From Neurospora tetraspora (taxonomy: Eukaryota; Ascomycota; Sordariomycetes; Sordariales; Sordariaceae): a stretch of DNA of 64,000 nucleotides. Location of the stretch: NCBI RefSeq assembly GCF_033439725.1, contig NW_026944385.1, positions 992,001 to 1,056,000 on the forward strand, in the 5' to 3' direction. The notes below the pieces were generated by a model that worked only from the letters and a program-made list of their open reading frames with translations, was not told the DNA's origin and ran no database searches. Position 1 is the first letter of the stretch, and every line of letters begins with the position of its first letter. The translations under genes and the position numbers were made by a program. This document shows, piece after piece, positions 34,590 through 45,483 of the stretch.

Positions 34590-36497
34590 CTAAGCACAGT
34601 CTAATTCCCTTTCTATGCCCTCAAACGCGTCTAGAACAATGGTGTATAAGCGCCCAGACCGGATCGACTCGTAAACCCGCGTAACATATAGTCCCATGCT
34701 TGGTGTGACGAAGCCGTTGCCCTCCGCGGCCTCGGTGGACGCTAGCTGGGCCTCGCTCAGGAATGGGATGCCCAGCTCCGTCCGAACAAAGCGATACATG
34801 CGTTGCGAAGCCTGTTCGATGTACGGCGTCGCATCAGGCGCGATGGCCTTGCGGCCTTCGATCTCGATCGTCCGCAGATCGAGCGCCTGACAGAGAGCCA
34901 GGAGGTGCGCCGACGCCAGCTGGGACAGCACGTCGACGGCCTCGAGCGTGTATCGGGCGGACACGAGCGCCAGGGAGTTGAGAGCCTGGTTGCCCATCTC
35001 GGCCGTCTGGACGTGCGACCCGACGGGATTGGCCAGGAAGCCCAGCTCCGAGGTCAAGGCGGCGATCACGACGTCGAGCCCCTTGAACAGGAACGAGTCG
35101 TTGGGGTCGTCCGAGCACAGGTTCGGCGGCAGACCCCAGCTCGTAGCCGGGTTGATCATCTCGGTGCACTGAGTGAAGAGCATGCGGCCGATGCTCTGCA
35201 AGCCCTGGCGCAGCTTCTCGACGGCCGACGTGACGGCGCGCGCTTGGAAGTTGCCGCCGTGGAACACCCGCTGCGTCTCCGGGTCAATCAGCGGGTTGTC
35301 CGTTACTGAGTTGAGTTCGATCGTCAGCTGGCTATGCGCGAGGCAGAAATCCTCCAGCACGGGGCCGAGCCACTGGCTGGCCGTTCGGAGCGAGTAGCGA
35401 TCCTGTCGCAGCGTCGCCTTCGAGCGACTATCGTGGCGGTTGAGCAGTTGTGATCCGGCCAAGAATGCCTTGATGTTGCGTGCACTATCGACTTGCCCCG
35501 GGTGCGGCCGTACACGCGCGATGAACGGCTCGAAACTTTCATCGCTACCTCGCAGAGCCTCTACGCTCATGGCCGTCAACACCTGTGACAGCGCTGCGAG
35601 CTGGAGGGATTCGTGAGCAGCGAGAGCCGCGACGCCGGCAGACACGGCCGTGCCGTTCACGATGGCAAGACCCTCCTTGGCGTGCAGGGTGATGGGCGCG
35701 ATATTGGCTTCCGCGAGGGCGACATCTGCCCGCGTCACCTTTCGAGCCCTCTCGACGTCTCTCGGCCCAGTGAAGGCCATGGCGGACGTCTTGCCCTGCA
35801 TCAGGGCACAGATCCACGCGAGCGAGCTGAGGTCTCCAGACGCCGAGATGCTCCCACGCACGGGGATGAGCGGCACGATGTCTTTGTTCAGGAGGCTCCT
35901 CAGGCTTTCCGCGATCTCGACCCGAATGCCCGACACACCGCCGGCCAGCGAGTTCAGACGGATAAGCATGGACGACCGCGCCCAGGACTCCGGCATGCAG
36001 GTAACGGCGAACGGGTCGTTCAGCGGAAGACAAGTGGTAGGCCCCGTGTGTTTCTGATGCCCATTTGTGTCGGGAAGTTGGGAAAGGGTATCGCCGTTAA
36101 CTGATTGTGCGTTTAGCGTAGCCGCATGCCGATTGCTGTTGGGAGCCTGCTCTTGCTTGCCGAGCGCGACAATTCCACACGTCAGGTGGCTGATCAGACT
36201 CTGCTGGACCGCCTCGACATCGTTGGACCTTGCATCAGCACTGCCGCCAAATCCCGTGTTCACGCCGTAGATGATTTCGCCCTGGGCAATCTTCTGCGGA
36301 ATGATCTTGCTGCATGCTTCGATGGCCTCGATGGACGCGGAGGAGAGCTCGACCGGTGCAAGGTGCCTCGAAACTGCCACCACATCGGCGATGGTGAGGT
36401 CCGCTCCGCTGATCGTCCGTGTTGTTTCACCTGACCGTGGAACATCACATCGCTGGGAGAGGACCAAGTCTGTAAAACTTGGTGCTTGGGATGACAT
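34590..36497 (-). CDS. Phenylalanine/aromatic amino acid ammonia-lyase
   Basis: MIO-type lyase converting phenylalanine (or tyrosine/histidine) to the arylacrylate and ammonia. Intronless, 635 aa from MSSQAPSF at 36497. An ATG 51 bp upstream exists but its added residues look like leader sequence. Visible: catalytic Tyr in IIYGVNTGFGGSADARS, the MIO-forming Ala-Ser-Gly in SISASGDLSSLAW near residue 216, NGTAVSAGVAALA, LNSVTDNPLID, FHGGNFQA and EMINPATSWGLPPNLC. Length and pattern fit fungal PAL more than bacterial HAL (about 510 aa). Substrate choice cannot be settled from sequence alone, and an aminomutase cannot be excluded. PAL in a PKS cluster recalls squalestatin, where it feeds a benzoate starter. 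Here it likely supplies cinnamate for chain shortening by the neighbouring hydratase. Confidence 0.9.
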   Translation of the reverse strand: MSSQAPSFTDLVLSQRCDVPRSGETTRTISGADLTIADVVAVSRHLAPVELSSASIEAIEACSKIIPQKIAQGEIIYGVNTGFGGSADARSNDVEAVQQSLISHLTCGIVALGKQEQAPNSNRHAATLNAQSVNGDTLSQLPDTNGHQKHTGPTTCLPLNDPFAVTCMPESWARSSMLIRLNSLAGGVSGIRVEIAESLRSLLNKDIVPLIPVRGSISASGDLSSLAWICALMQGKTSAMAFTGPRDVERARKVTRADVALAEANIAPITLHAKEGLAIVNGTAVSAGVAALAAHESLQLAALSQVLTAMSVEALRGSDESFEPFIARVRPHPGQVDSARNIKAFLAGSQLLNRHDSRSKATLRQDRYSLRTASQWLGPVLEDFCLAHSQLTIELNSVTDNPLIDPETQRVFHGGNFQARAVTSAVEKLRQGLQSIGRMLFTQCTEMINPATSWGLPPNLCSDDPNDSFLFKGLDVVIAALTSELGFLANPVGSHVQTAEMGNQALNSLALVSARYTLEAVDVLSQLASAHLLALCQALDLRTIEIEGRKAIAPDATPYIEQASQRMYRFVRTELGIPFLSEAQLASTEAAEGNGFVTPSMGLYVTRVYESIRSGRLYTIVLDAFEGIERELDCA

Positions 36498-36839
36498 GAT
36501 GAGGAAGGGGAAAAAAAGACGCCGCGCCGCAGAGCTGGATATTACCAATGGCTCAATGGGAATGTCTTTTTTAGTCCCAGGCTCTTGACCGGTTCGAGAC
36601 AGTGATTAATATCACGCCAGGCCATGTGTTGAGCTTGTGTATTTGTAAACATGGCTGACTCGATTGCCCATCTCGTCAAAGGAGCAACTCTCGTACCTAC
36701 CTAGGTACCTACCTACTGACGCGGGGATTACCTTTTTGGAGAAGTGGTCAGGGCGCAGGGTATTAATAAGCGGCGGATACAACACCATCTTGTGTCTTAA
36801 TCATAGAACACCACTCTCTTTTCTAGAACTCAAGCAATT

Positions 36840-36842
<3 letters not shown>

Positions 36843-36876
<34 letters not shown>
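36843..36876. repeat. Poly-G homopolymer, 34 nt
   Basis: An uninterrupted run of 34 G on the + strand about 350 bp upstream of PAL. Length from such a run is unreliable in assemblies. Confidence 0.9.
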
Positions 36877-36878
<2 letters not shown>

Positions 36879-37604
36879 ACAATTCGAGCAGCAGAAGAGC
36901 AGCAGAGGACAGACGATAATTCTACTCTCTTTTTGACGCATTTTTAGAAGTCCTATGTCATGATGGCTTCTTACATTTGAACCCTCCCCCCCGATCACTC
37001 TACAACTCCGACACACTCCTCAGAGCGTCCTGACTCGCCTGATCAGTCGACGACACTCATCCAGAACACTTCCAAGTGTCCTGCCAGTCGCTGTGACGGA
37101 TCTCCCTGGGCCCTAGGAACCAGCAACATCCTAGGTGGCGACCACAAAAGCCCATTGCGGTGATCAGCCGGCTCCCCTTGCTCGTGCAAGGCTCGCCTTG
37201 TCTTGGGTTGTTTGGTCTGTCCCGTTCTCACTACCTACAGATTACAAGTAACCCGTGTAGATAGGCGAAAAAATTCCCAGATCCTTCGGAGTTGACTGGC
37301 CGACTTCACGCAGCACGCCGAAGACCAACGTGAACTGCGCCGTCCCAACGTCGATGCCCTCTAGTAAGCGTACTGTATCTCGTAAGCTGTGCTTCCTTTG
37401 CGTAGACAGCCGTGAAGAGCTAAAAGCCGTAATCAGACACTTCTTTTTTGTTGGGCAGCTTGTGTAATACCTGCATGACAATATGTGAGGCCCAAGATCT
37501 CACATGAGAGTAAGATGCAACAAAGCAATTGTGGGGCCAAAATGACCAAATCCCTGTCCACACCCCCACGCTTCGCCCCCGTTCGTCAAGCTTTGCTTAT
37601 CGTG

Positions 37605-37624
37605 GCGTTCGGCGAGTCGGCGTT
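37605..37624 (+). promoter_or_regulatory. 20-bp TCGGCG direct-repeat motif
   Basis: GCGTTCGGCGAGTCGGCGTT differs at one base from the copy at 45580-45599. It lies about 1.1 kb upstream of PAL. Candidate binding site of a Zn2Cys6 regulator. Confidence 0.5.
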
Positions 37625-38081
37625 TTGCGGTGTGGAGAAGATCGGGAATCCTTCAGGCTCCCGGTCCACAGGGCTGACTGGGACCCACTCAACGTCCGCC
37701 GGCTGGACGGGCCGTGTAAACCCTATTTCAACTTCAGACAAGGTCCAACGCGCCGGGGGGAACAGTCGATTCAGCAACGTGGTACACGACGACGACCAAA
37801 GGCAGGAATGAAACTTTTCGCCGATTCTCCAGGCTTTGGCTTTCCCAATGTCTAACAACACAACAAGGATGGAATTGTCTACGTATCATATACTCTTGTC
37901 TTGGTTGGACCTTCGTATCAGGCACTTCTGCTCTTTTGGAACCAACAGCTATGTCTGGGACAAAATCATAGCCACATATGGCTGATCAAAGCTTGAGGTT
38001 CAAAGTTCTGCATCTCCTCCATGCCCCCATACTCCTCCTTCTTGGTCTGTATTCCCGTGTGACACGAATGACTGAGGCCTA

Positions 38082-39836
38082 CTACTTTGTAGCGAATGTA
38101 GAGAAGGAAGCCTCGTATTTTGCGGCCTCGCCCTCAATCAGTGCCGCATGGCCAGCACTGCGTACAGTGGCCCCGACGGGAAATGGCTCGTCCAGACTCT
38201 GGTGATTGAGTTTCTCGTCGTCGATAGGCCCATCCTAGATCCCGTCTCGCTTTATCAGTAAACCGTCTCATTTTATGGTACTTAAGACCAGAGCATAAAA
38301 GAAATGGAATCGTGATTTTGTGAACTAAGTACTCACCGGAATCAACTCGAAGCAGTAGAGTAAGCGGGCAAAGATGATGAACAGAGCTTGCTCTGCCACC
38401 TTGGAGCCGACGCAGACTCGACGCCCGCCCCCGAATCCCCAGAAATTCGGTATTGTCTTGCCCGACCCTGGCGGTCCTTGAATCCATCTCTCCGGCTTGA
38501 ACTTGTTTGCATCCTCGAACTCCTTGGAGAGCGCAATGGAGTTGATCAGGAGGCATGTGCCAGCCGGGATGAAATTCCCGTCAAACTCCAGGTTCTCGGT
38601 GAGTTGATGTGGGGGAACGAGAGGGACGGTGGGCCGCCAACGTAGAACCTCTTTGATCATGGCCGCCACGTAGGGCATTTCGGACATGTCCGACATGCGA
38701 GGAAGCCTGAGCGAGTCGCCCTTCGTGCATACTCGATCGACTTCTGCACGTGCCCGTGCCTGCGCTTCAGGGTTCGCGACCATGGCCATGATGAACACAT
38801 TCATGGTCATGCGCGTGTTGTCGCCACCGGCTGCCATGACAGAGGTCGCCAGGTACATGGCCTCTTCATCGTCTCCAGCGTACCTCATGTCTGGATGGAG
38901 CAGGACGTCGCGAACGAAGGACGGAGGCGCCGAGCCGTCGCGCACGGCGGCGCTAATGGGCTGCCACCATTGTTGGAAGACACGGCGGTGAAACGCGCCC
39001 ATCTGCATCCAGTAGCTTCGCCACGGCTGCAGCACATGGGGGAGCTTGCTGAAAGAAGGGAAAAAGTCCACGTAGCTCTGGTTGATGGACGACACGAATT
39101 CGATCGTCACCCTCTGGTAGGCGTCGAGCTCCGCCTTGCTCTTGTGCAGGGGGTAGCCCATCACGATCCTGTAGAGCACCGAGGTCGCATAGCGGAAGTG
39201 GTGAGAATACCACAGCTTGGGCTCCCGAAGGTACCGGCGCAGCATGTCGACGCTCTCGAGCTCCTGCATGCCGGCATAGACCTTGAGATTCGAGCCGCTG
39301 AGCAAATGATGCATCACTCGGCGCCCCTCCCGCCATTCTTCTTCCTGACGGATCACCGTGCGCTTTCCATTGCTGACGAGATCGCTCGCGATGGGCATAT
39401 GCGGTCTTTCGTTGGTGATCCTACCGCGCTTGGCAATGAGTTCCGAGACGACGCGGTCCGAGTTGAGCACGATCCATGTCTTGGAGCCCATGTGCAATGT
39501 CACCATTTCGCCATATGGTATCAGGGAGGCAAGCTAAACCGGATTGTTTTTCAGCTTACTGTGACGGCTTCACATGTTGGATCCATGGGGCAGGACAATA
39601 CTCACCCATTTGTTAAACGACAGGGCTCCTCCGCGGCGCGCTTTCATCATATGTGGCAAGTTTCCCAGGACCGGAGCTCCTGGTGGCCCCGGTGGCATAG
39701 ACCATCTCCTTTTCCCGCTCGAGCGTTTCAAGTCGACAGGTTTCAAGACTTGGATGACCGCGTATACACAGCAACTGAAAATGAGGAGAAAAAGGCCCAC
39801 ATACGGGGGGTGATAGGTGCTGTCGATGGTGTACAT
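38082..39836 (-). CDS. Cytochrome P450 (P450-B), O-methylsterigmatocystin-oxidoreductase-like
   Basis: Haem monooxygenase with exons 39836-39606, 39533-38337 and 38234-38082, joining to exactly 526 aa. The N-terminus has a membrane anchor (about residues 12-33) and the Pro hinge MPPGPPGAPVLGNLPHM. Motifs: I-helix AAGGDNTRMT, ExxR in IKEVLRWRP, KPERW, and haem loop FWGFGGGRRVCVGS. The third exon encodes the typical C-terminal end after FELIP. The pattern fits the fungal CYP64-like clan whose members act on PKS-derived rings, based on the CPPGPPG-type hinge and WRP after ExxR. Tandem with PAL and the FAD oxidase on the minus strand. The last exon is easy to miss, because reading through the intron gives an early stop. 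Confidence 0.9.
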
Positions 39837-40459
39837 GGTGGCTGGCCAGAAGAGGTGAAGATGGAATATCGAACGTGATCACGAATCACACGATTCTATT
39901 CAGGGCATCGAGAGAGAAAAGAAGTAGTACAAGCGGACGAATGTGGAGGGGTGAGGGGGGGGGCTAGTACTGGGCCTAAGGTAGGTGACTGCAGCCCACA
40001 AACTTACAGCATATCACTACCTAGGTAATTCGGTATTACTACCCATCTTATGCAGGCGAAGGCCGAACATGACATGGAGGAAGCTGCTAGCAACTACCGG
40101 AAATGGCAGTCAGAAGATGTGACCAATGGATGAGCCTTGGACCCCCCCTTGAGGAAATCCATGTGGACCAGTGGGATTTACCCAATCCACGACTCGTTGG
40201 AGGAAGTGATCTCTTAGGCTTTGGAAAACGAGCAACGGCGAGCTGTATGGTTCAGATCACGTACGCCCTTGTAATAGCCGCAAGAAAAGGAAAAAGGGCC
40301 GCAAACAAGCAAAGCAACCGAATAGGCTAATCAGGGACATGGCGACGTAAACATCCTCAAAGAATACATCACAGAAGATCTATCATCTTCGAAAAGTGCT
40401 CTACTTGATCTACGGTGTGTGCATACTCTCTTGTTTCTTGTTCTTACTAGTAGTTACAA
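39837..40459. other. Intergenic, P450-B promoter
   Basis: About 620 bp between the P450-B start and the FAD monooxygenase stop. G-rich run near 39950 and a CCTAGGTA microsatellite word near 40020. No TCGGCG word and no gene found. Confidence 0.4.
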
Positions 40460-41933
40460 CTAGGGAACGTAGGCACCATTCTCAATACTCTTCTCGTTTA
40501 AGAATCTCTTCCACGCTTCTCGCCCCCCTTCAATGGCATCATAACCCCAAAGCCATTCAAACAATGGATAGTCTTCGCCTGCGCGGAGCATTGCATCCCG
40601 TTTCTCTTGCTCTGCACCATCAGCAAGAGCAAACATGGCCTTCTGGTCTAGTGAACCCTGTCTGACGTCTGAGGCTCGTGGTCTACGCACATCCTCGAAT
40701 ACCTTGACGGCATCTGGAATCTGCTCCCGTGCCACCAACTGGTCGAATATGGCACCAAGGACGCCTGCGTCCTCGAATGCCTGTGCCGCACCTTGAGCTC
40801 TGAAGAAGATTGGGTTAGACTATTAGCCAACCAGTCACGGAGGGTTAGGCAAGGAGAGAAATTGCATGAGAATCCATTCCGAAACTCACAGGCATGGCAA
40901 GATTGCATGAGCAGCATCGCCAATGAGCACAAATCGACCGCTCTCGTGGTGCCATTGGCTCTGCTCACGGATTTGAAACAGGTTCCACTTTGTACAGACG
41001 GACCCTTCCATGTCTATCAGGTCGTGAAGCACCGGATCCCAGCCCGAGACCCTGCTCCTGAACTCGTCTATCGTAGCGCGTTGCGGCCCATACATGGCCT
41101 TCGTGGTACTTGGCCCTTCGGCATATATCAGAACGACATTGAGCATGTCCTGCTGGATGGGATACGTGACCACGTGCCCGCGCGGGCCCATCCAAAAGTT
41201 GACACTGGAGCGTCTCGTCAGGTCCCAGGCCGAGTGACCCGGGGCTATGGCCTTGGTGGGGACGGAGACGCGGTAGACCACGTCGCCCGGGCAATAAGGA
41301 GGGTCCTCACGGCCCAACAGGCCAGCCCGGCAACGAGACCTCTCCCCATCGGCGCCGAGTATGAGGTCCGCTTCGTAGACCTCTCCAGTGGAGAGACGGA
41401 GGGATGGTTTGTTGAAGTCAACTTCTGCAACCTCGCTGCCAAGTTTGATCTCTATGGTGGCATGCTTGCTCGTCCCCGATAGCAAGGCCCTCAGGAGGTC
41501 GGCGCGATGGACGACCAGATACGGGGATTTGCTCACCAGGTTCGGATGAGACACTGGCGGGGAATGCGAGAGCAGTTCTCCCCGGTAGGAGCGGAAAGTC
41601 CCGTCCTCGGGTTGATCAGCATACCGAAGCACCTCGTCAAAGACGCCCCAATGCTGAAGCAAACGAGTGGCGTTCGGGGACAGCTGTATCCCGGCACCGA
41701 TCTGTCCAAAATAGTCTCAGAGTCAGCAAGGGGATGAACTGCGTTCTAGTTTTATCTGTGGGAGAAAATAAAAGTGACAAAGTAGTAACCTCTTGCAGCT
41801 TCGGGCTGCGCTCAAACACGGTTACGCGGTGTCCGGCTTGAGCAAGAGCCAGGGCGGACGCTAGGCCACTGAGACCGCAGCCCACAACTAGGATGGTGAA
41901 GACTGGCCGTGAGGTACTACCTGTATTCGCCAT
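40460..41933 (-). CDS. FAD-dependent monooxygenase, salicylate-hydroxylase-like
   Basis: Single-component group A flavoprotein hydroxylase. Three exons: from ATG at 41933 to about 41793, about 41702-40886, and about 40801-40460. The frame is continuous across both introns (LQE to IGAG, and LPCL to AQGAAQAFEDA). Motifs: VVGCGLSGLASALALAQAG (FAD Rossmann), ILGADGERSRCR (DG motif) and VLIGDAAHAILP (GD motif). This family ring-hydroxylates phenols, and salicylate-hydroxylase relatives also remove the carboxyl of hydroxybenzoates. Beside PAL and a UbiA prenyltransferase an aryl substrate is attractive, but epoxidases of meroterpenoids also look like this. Divergent from the cupin gene, so probably co-regulated with it. 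Confidence 0.88.
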
Positions 41934-42585
41934 GGCGACAAATTGGTGGTAGTTGGGTTTGCAATGATTGCTACGACCCCTGGGGAAATAGCACCGAGTG
42001 TTTAAATTCCTCCCCCTCTGATCGCTGGTGCGATATGAAGAATTGACGAGCACGGCAGAGTCAACTCCGACATGAGACCATATGAAGCTAGAGTCGAAGG
42101 GTATATCTAAAAGATACCGCTGCCCCGAGTGCCCCCAAGCGGAAATCAGATAGGTACCTAGGTTCAGATACAGTGCCCTAGCGGGGTACAGGCCCCGACC
42201 CTGAACGTACCTACCTAATTTCTCCAATTTGACAGAAGATGGGGAAGGTGCATGCAGCCAAAGATCCAGGATGCGTACGGCGTATGTACAGTAGACTTTT
42301 CATCCCTTGTTTGCATGTGGTTTCTGCTACATACAATGCAAGCCAGACCCCTGCCAGCCGGTATGCAGATGGCCGAAGTTGTCCATGGGATGGGTGCCAA
42401 TCGCCGACAAGCGACAAAGCGCAACCTCACTAGACACCACCTGAATCGATACTACAAAGATTTATAAATACTTGATGACGTCGCAATTCTTTAGCTCTTG
42501 CCCGTCGGGTGCATCGGCCGGCGACTACTCCAAGTCATTGCACAATCGTGTTCTCCTACCCAGGTTCTTTTTGACTTTATCTCCG
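41934..42585. promoter_or_regulatory. Divergent promoter: FAD monooxygenase / cupin
   Basis: Shared upstream region of about 650 bp. A TTTATAAATA box lies at about 42457-42466 on the + strand for the cupin gene. AATCGCCGACAAG near 42407 is a reversed TCGGCGATT word, and a CCTAGGT word occurs near 42150. Confidence 0.45.
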
Positions 42586-43482
42586 AATATGGCGACCGCA
42601 TTCCAACGGTGGCTATCGCCACGACCGCCGCAACGGACCAAGAACAACGACAAGCCGTCGTGGTCTCACCTCGGAGATGCAGCCCTGTACGAGCCGCTCT
42701 CCAAACCAGACGGGCTCTGGTACATCCGAGAGACGCATCACATGGAAAACTACTTCGTCCGAGCCGGACTATCTGGACCCCCACTGTAGGTAAAAGAACA
42801 GGCGAGCCCCCATCTTAGCCAATGGACACCAAATGGTTTAATGCCTAACTGGGATGGCAGACATATACATCGTTTGCAAGACGAGTTCTTCAAAGTCGAG
42901 CAGGGTGTCTTGGGCGTCGTTAAGAACGGTGTGGAATACGCCATCACCAAGGACGACGGAGTCTTCCCTATCCCCCGTGGCACACGGTGAGTTTTTGCAT
43001 TAGCCTGTCTCCTGGCTGGGGAAACAAAAGCCACCAAGTGACTGACCGGAGAGACCGACGTTTGACTTTTGATACAGGCATCGATTCTGGGCTCACAAAA
43101 CAGGCACCGAGGACCTTGTCTTCTCCATCTGGCTGGATCCCTGTACCAGTAAGAAAGAGCACATTCTGGACGTCAACTTCCTGCGCAACTTGTCGGGCTA
43201 CGTCAATGATTGCCTCAAGGCCGGCCTGCAGCCGTCGGTTCTCCAGATCATTCTGTTCACCGAAAACGCGTCTTCGCTGCTGTGCCCGCCTTTCCTCAAC
43301 TGGATGCCGACGCCGATGCTCTTTTGGGCACACCGCGGGATTGCCTGGTATGCGGAGAGTATTCTAGGGTAAGTTGATGGCTTACCAAGTAATACTGTGG
43401 CCCTGCTAATCCAACGCTTGCTTTCCTATCCAGGTATGAGCGGTCGTACCCCGAGTATATCAGAGATTCTCACAGTAGTTAA
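42586..43482 (+). CDS. Cupin-domain protein
   Basis: Small single-domain cupin of unknown chemistry. Exons: 42586-42785, about 42860-42988, about 43080-43370 and about 43434-43482. All junctions restore the frame (GPPL to HIHRL, GTR to HRFWAH, ILG to YERSYPEY). HIHRLQDEFFKVEQGVLG is cupin motif 1 with two His and a Glu, and FPIPRGTRHRFWAH is motif 2 with the metal His, so a metal centre is likely. The C-terminal half has hydrophobic helices (LFWAHRGIAWYAESILG). An in-frame ATG at 42472 lies only 6 bp after the likely TATA box, which argues for the internal start at 42586. Cupins in fungal clusters act as cyclases, isomerases or dioxygenases, and I cannot choose among these. Confidence 0.8.
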
Positions 43483-44001
43483 TTGTTCAATGTACAAATC
43501 GTCCGAGTAGTTAGGGTTAGTCAAGTGGAAATCTCATTGTGATTTTACCGGGGTAATTTGACGGGTGTGGAGATAAGGTCATAACAGGACTGCCATTTTG
43601 GTGACAACCTCTTTCGTGCCTTTCAGCTGAGACTGGGCATTCTTCTATACACTGCTTGAGCGAATGATCTCTACACTGATTACATTTTCGTACACCACAC
43701 GCGGATGTGTGATAGCGAAAGTATTTGCACTCCGCTGTGAAGTATATAAAAGACCATTCGTGCCTAGTCAATGTCTGACACGGACCATTACCGGTCCTCC
43801 CCTCCTTTGAAACGAGTTGACGGCGCTTCATGTAAGCACGTAATGCACCTCCCCTCAGTTAACATCAAAGTACAATTTCACTTTACATATCTTAGCATTA
43901 CTACTTTTTTTCCCCCTCCCACAAGTCCCTCCGCAGTTACAAATATCTACATCTACTGTTTGAGTCAGTCTTGATCCCGCAGCCAGACAAGCATTGTCGC
44001 C
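43483..44001. promoter_or_regulatory. Promoter of NAD-dependent reductase
   Basis: About 520 bp. TATATAAAAG at about 43743-43752 is a good TATA box roughly 250 bp before the ATG at 44002. A pyrimidine-rich tract precedes the start. No other gene. Confidence 0.5.
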
Positions 44002-45104
44002 ATGTCGTCGTCGCCAACCGATCAGTTTGCTGTTCCTAAAGGCTCAACTGTGCTCGTCACGGGCGCCGCGGGCTTTATTGGATCTCACATCGCCGACCAG
44101 TTCCTCAAACACGGCTACAAGGTCCGCGGTACCACGCGAAGCCCAGAGAAGAATGCTTGGATCAGCAACTCGTTCGACAAAAAGTACGGCCCGGGTAACT
44201 TCGAATTGATGGCTGTACCAGACATGGCAGAGCCAAACGCCTTCGCGCAAGTAGTCAAGGGCGTCTCAGCCGTTGTCCACACCGCATCCATCTTCACCAT
44301 GGACCCCAACCCCGACCACGTGATACCGGGAACCGTGGCGGGGACGCGGAACGCTCTGGAATCCGCGGCACGGGAGCCAAGCGTCAAGCGCTTCGTGCTC
44401 ACGTCCTCTTCGACCGCGGCCTTGATTCCAAAGCCCAACAACCCCTTCAAGGTCACCACCGATACGTGGAACGACGAGGCGGTGGAGCAGGCTTATCGCG
44501 ACCCACCGCCCTATGGACCCGAGCACGCGCTGCCTGTGTATGCAGCCAGCAAGACCTTGTCGGAAAAGGAGGCCTGGAAGTTCATGGAGGAGAAGCAACC
44601 GGGTTTCACCCTGAATACAGTCGTGCCGAATCTCAACTTCGGCGCTAGTCTCGACCCCGCCAACCAAGGCCACCCATCCACTTCGGGCATTGTTGTGAGT
44701 CTCTTCAACGGAGACACCAACGGCTATCAGGCCAGTGTCCCACCTCGTATGTCTATCATCGCTTGGGGTGTGAGAGAGAGACGGGCCACTAATACATCAA
44801 GGTGACAGAGTACTATGTCGACGTCCAGGATGACGCCCTCCTGCATGTGGCGGCCGCGATCCTCCCAGAGGTTCAATCAGAACGTATCTTTGCGTTCGCC
44901 GAGCCCATAAACGGAGATCGGATCCTGGACGTGTTTCGCCGGCTGTACCCGACCCGCAGCTTTGCCTCGCCCTTCCAAGCCGGGGAGGATCTGAGCGAGA
45001 TTGTTCCTCGTCAGCGGGCGGAGGATCTGCTACGAAAGATGGGCAAGGACGGGTGGACAGGGTTGGAGCAGAGCATCAAGTGGAACACCGAGGATCTTGT
45101 CTAA
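44002..45104 (+). CDS. NAD(P)-dependent epimerase/aldehyde-ketone reductase
   Basis: Extended SDR of the dihydroflavonol-reductase/Gre2 type. Two exons: 44002 to about 44748, and about 44814 to 45104. The intron starts GTATGT and ends CAG and joins SVPPQ to YYVDVQDD. Rossmann motif VLVTGAAGFIGSHIADQF at about residue 17, TSSSTAAL for the Ser, and VYAASKTLSEKEAW for the YxxxK pair. Length (about 345 aa) is normal. The C-terminal half contains the DVFRRLYP segment of fungal relatives. Its job is probably reduction of a ketone or aldehyde intermediate. It is the last gene inside the inverted-repeat-bounded block, about 100 bp before the right arm. Confidence 0.87.
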
Positions 45105-45204
45105 AAGGTGTCAAGGGTGTTGTTGGTGCATTAGTAACGCAGCTTGGTACGGCCACGGGAAGTTGGCGTAACGTACCGTATGTATATTGTGGGGTAACTA
45201 TCCC

Positions 45205-45483
45205 TGAATCACATTGTATATACCGGATCTAGCCAGTGGTACCTGCATAGATTTACTCATGTTTGTGTGAAACATGAGTTTTCCGCTTGAGCATAGCATA
45301 AGACCTGCATCGGAACATTGACGATCCAATCGGGCATCACAAGCCTAAAAGACAAGAGTGGTGGGTGTATGCTACTCACTTTGACTTAGAATCAGCCTTA
45401 TCGGCGTTATGGATCCGTCCTTGTCATCCACATCGGCGTTCTCAGTCGGCGTTTCCATTCCCGAGTTGAGTGGAACTCAGTGG
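45205..45483. repeat. 279-bp perfect inverted repeat, right arm
   Basis: Exact reverse complement of 24488-24766. The hairpin lies at 45255-45279. It begins 100 bp after the stop of the NAD-dependent reductase. On this strand it carries two TCGGCGTT words 5 bp apart (near 45433-45453) and a third near 45400. Confidence 0.97.

Larger units (their letters stand above)
36498..38081. promoter_or_regulatory. Long PAL upstream region with poly-G tract
   Basis: About 1.6 kb between the PAL start and the P450-B stop. It contains TACCTACCTAGGTACCTACC microsatellite sequence near 36700, a 34-nt G run (36843-36876), and the 20-bp motif GCGTTCGGCGAGTCGGCGTT at 37605-37624. Open frames are short and overlap on both strands. 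I see no gene. Confidence 0.5.
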
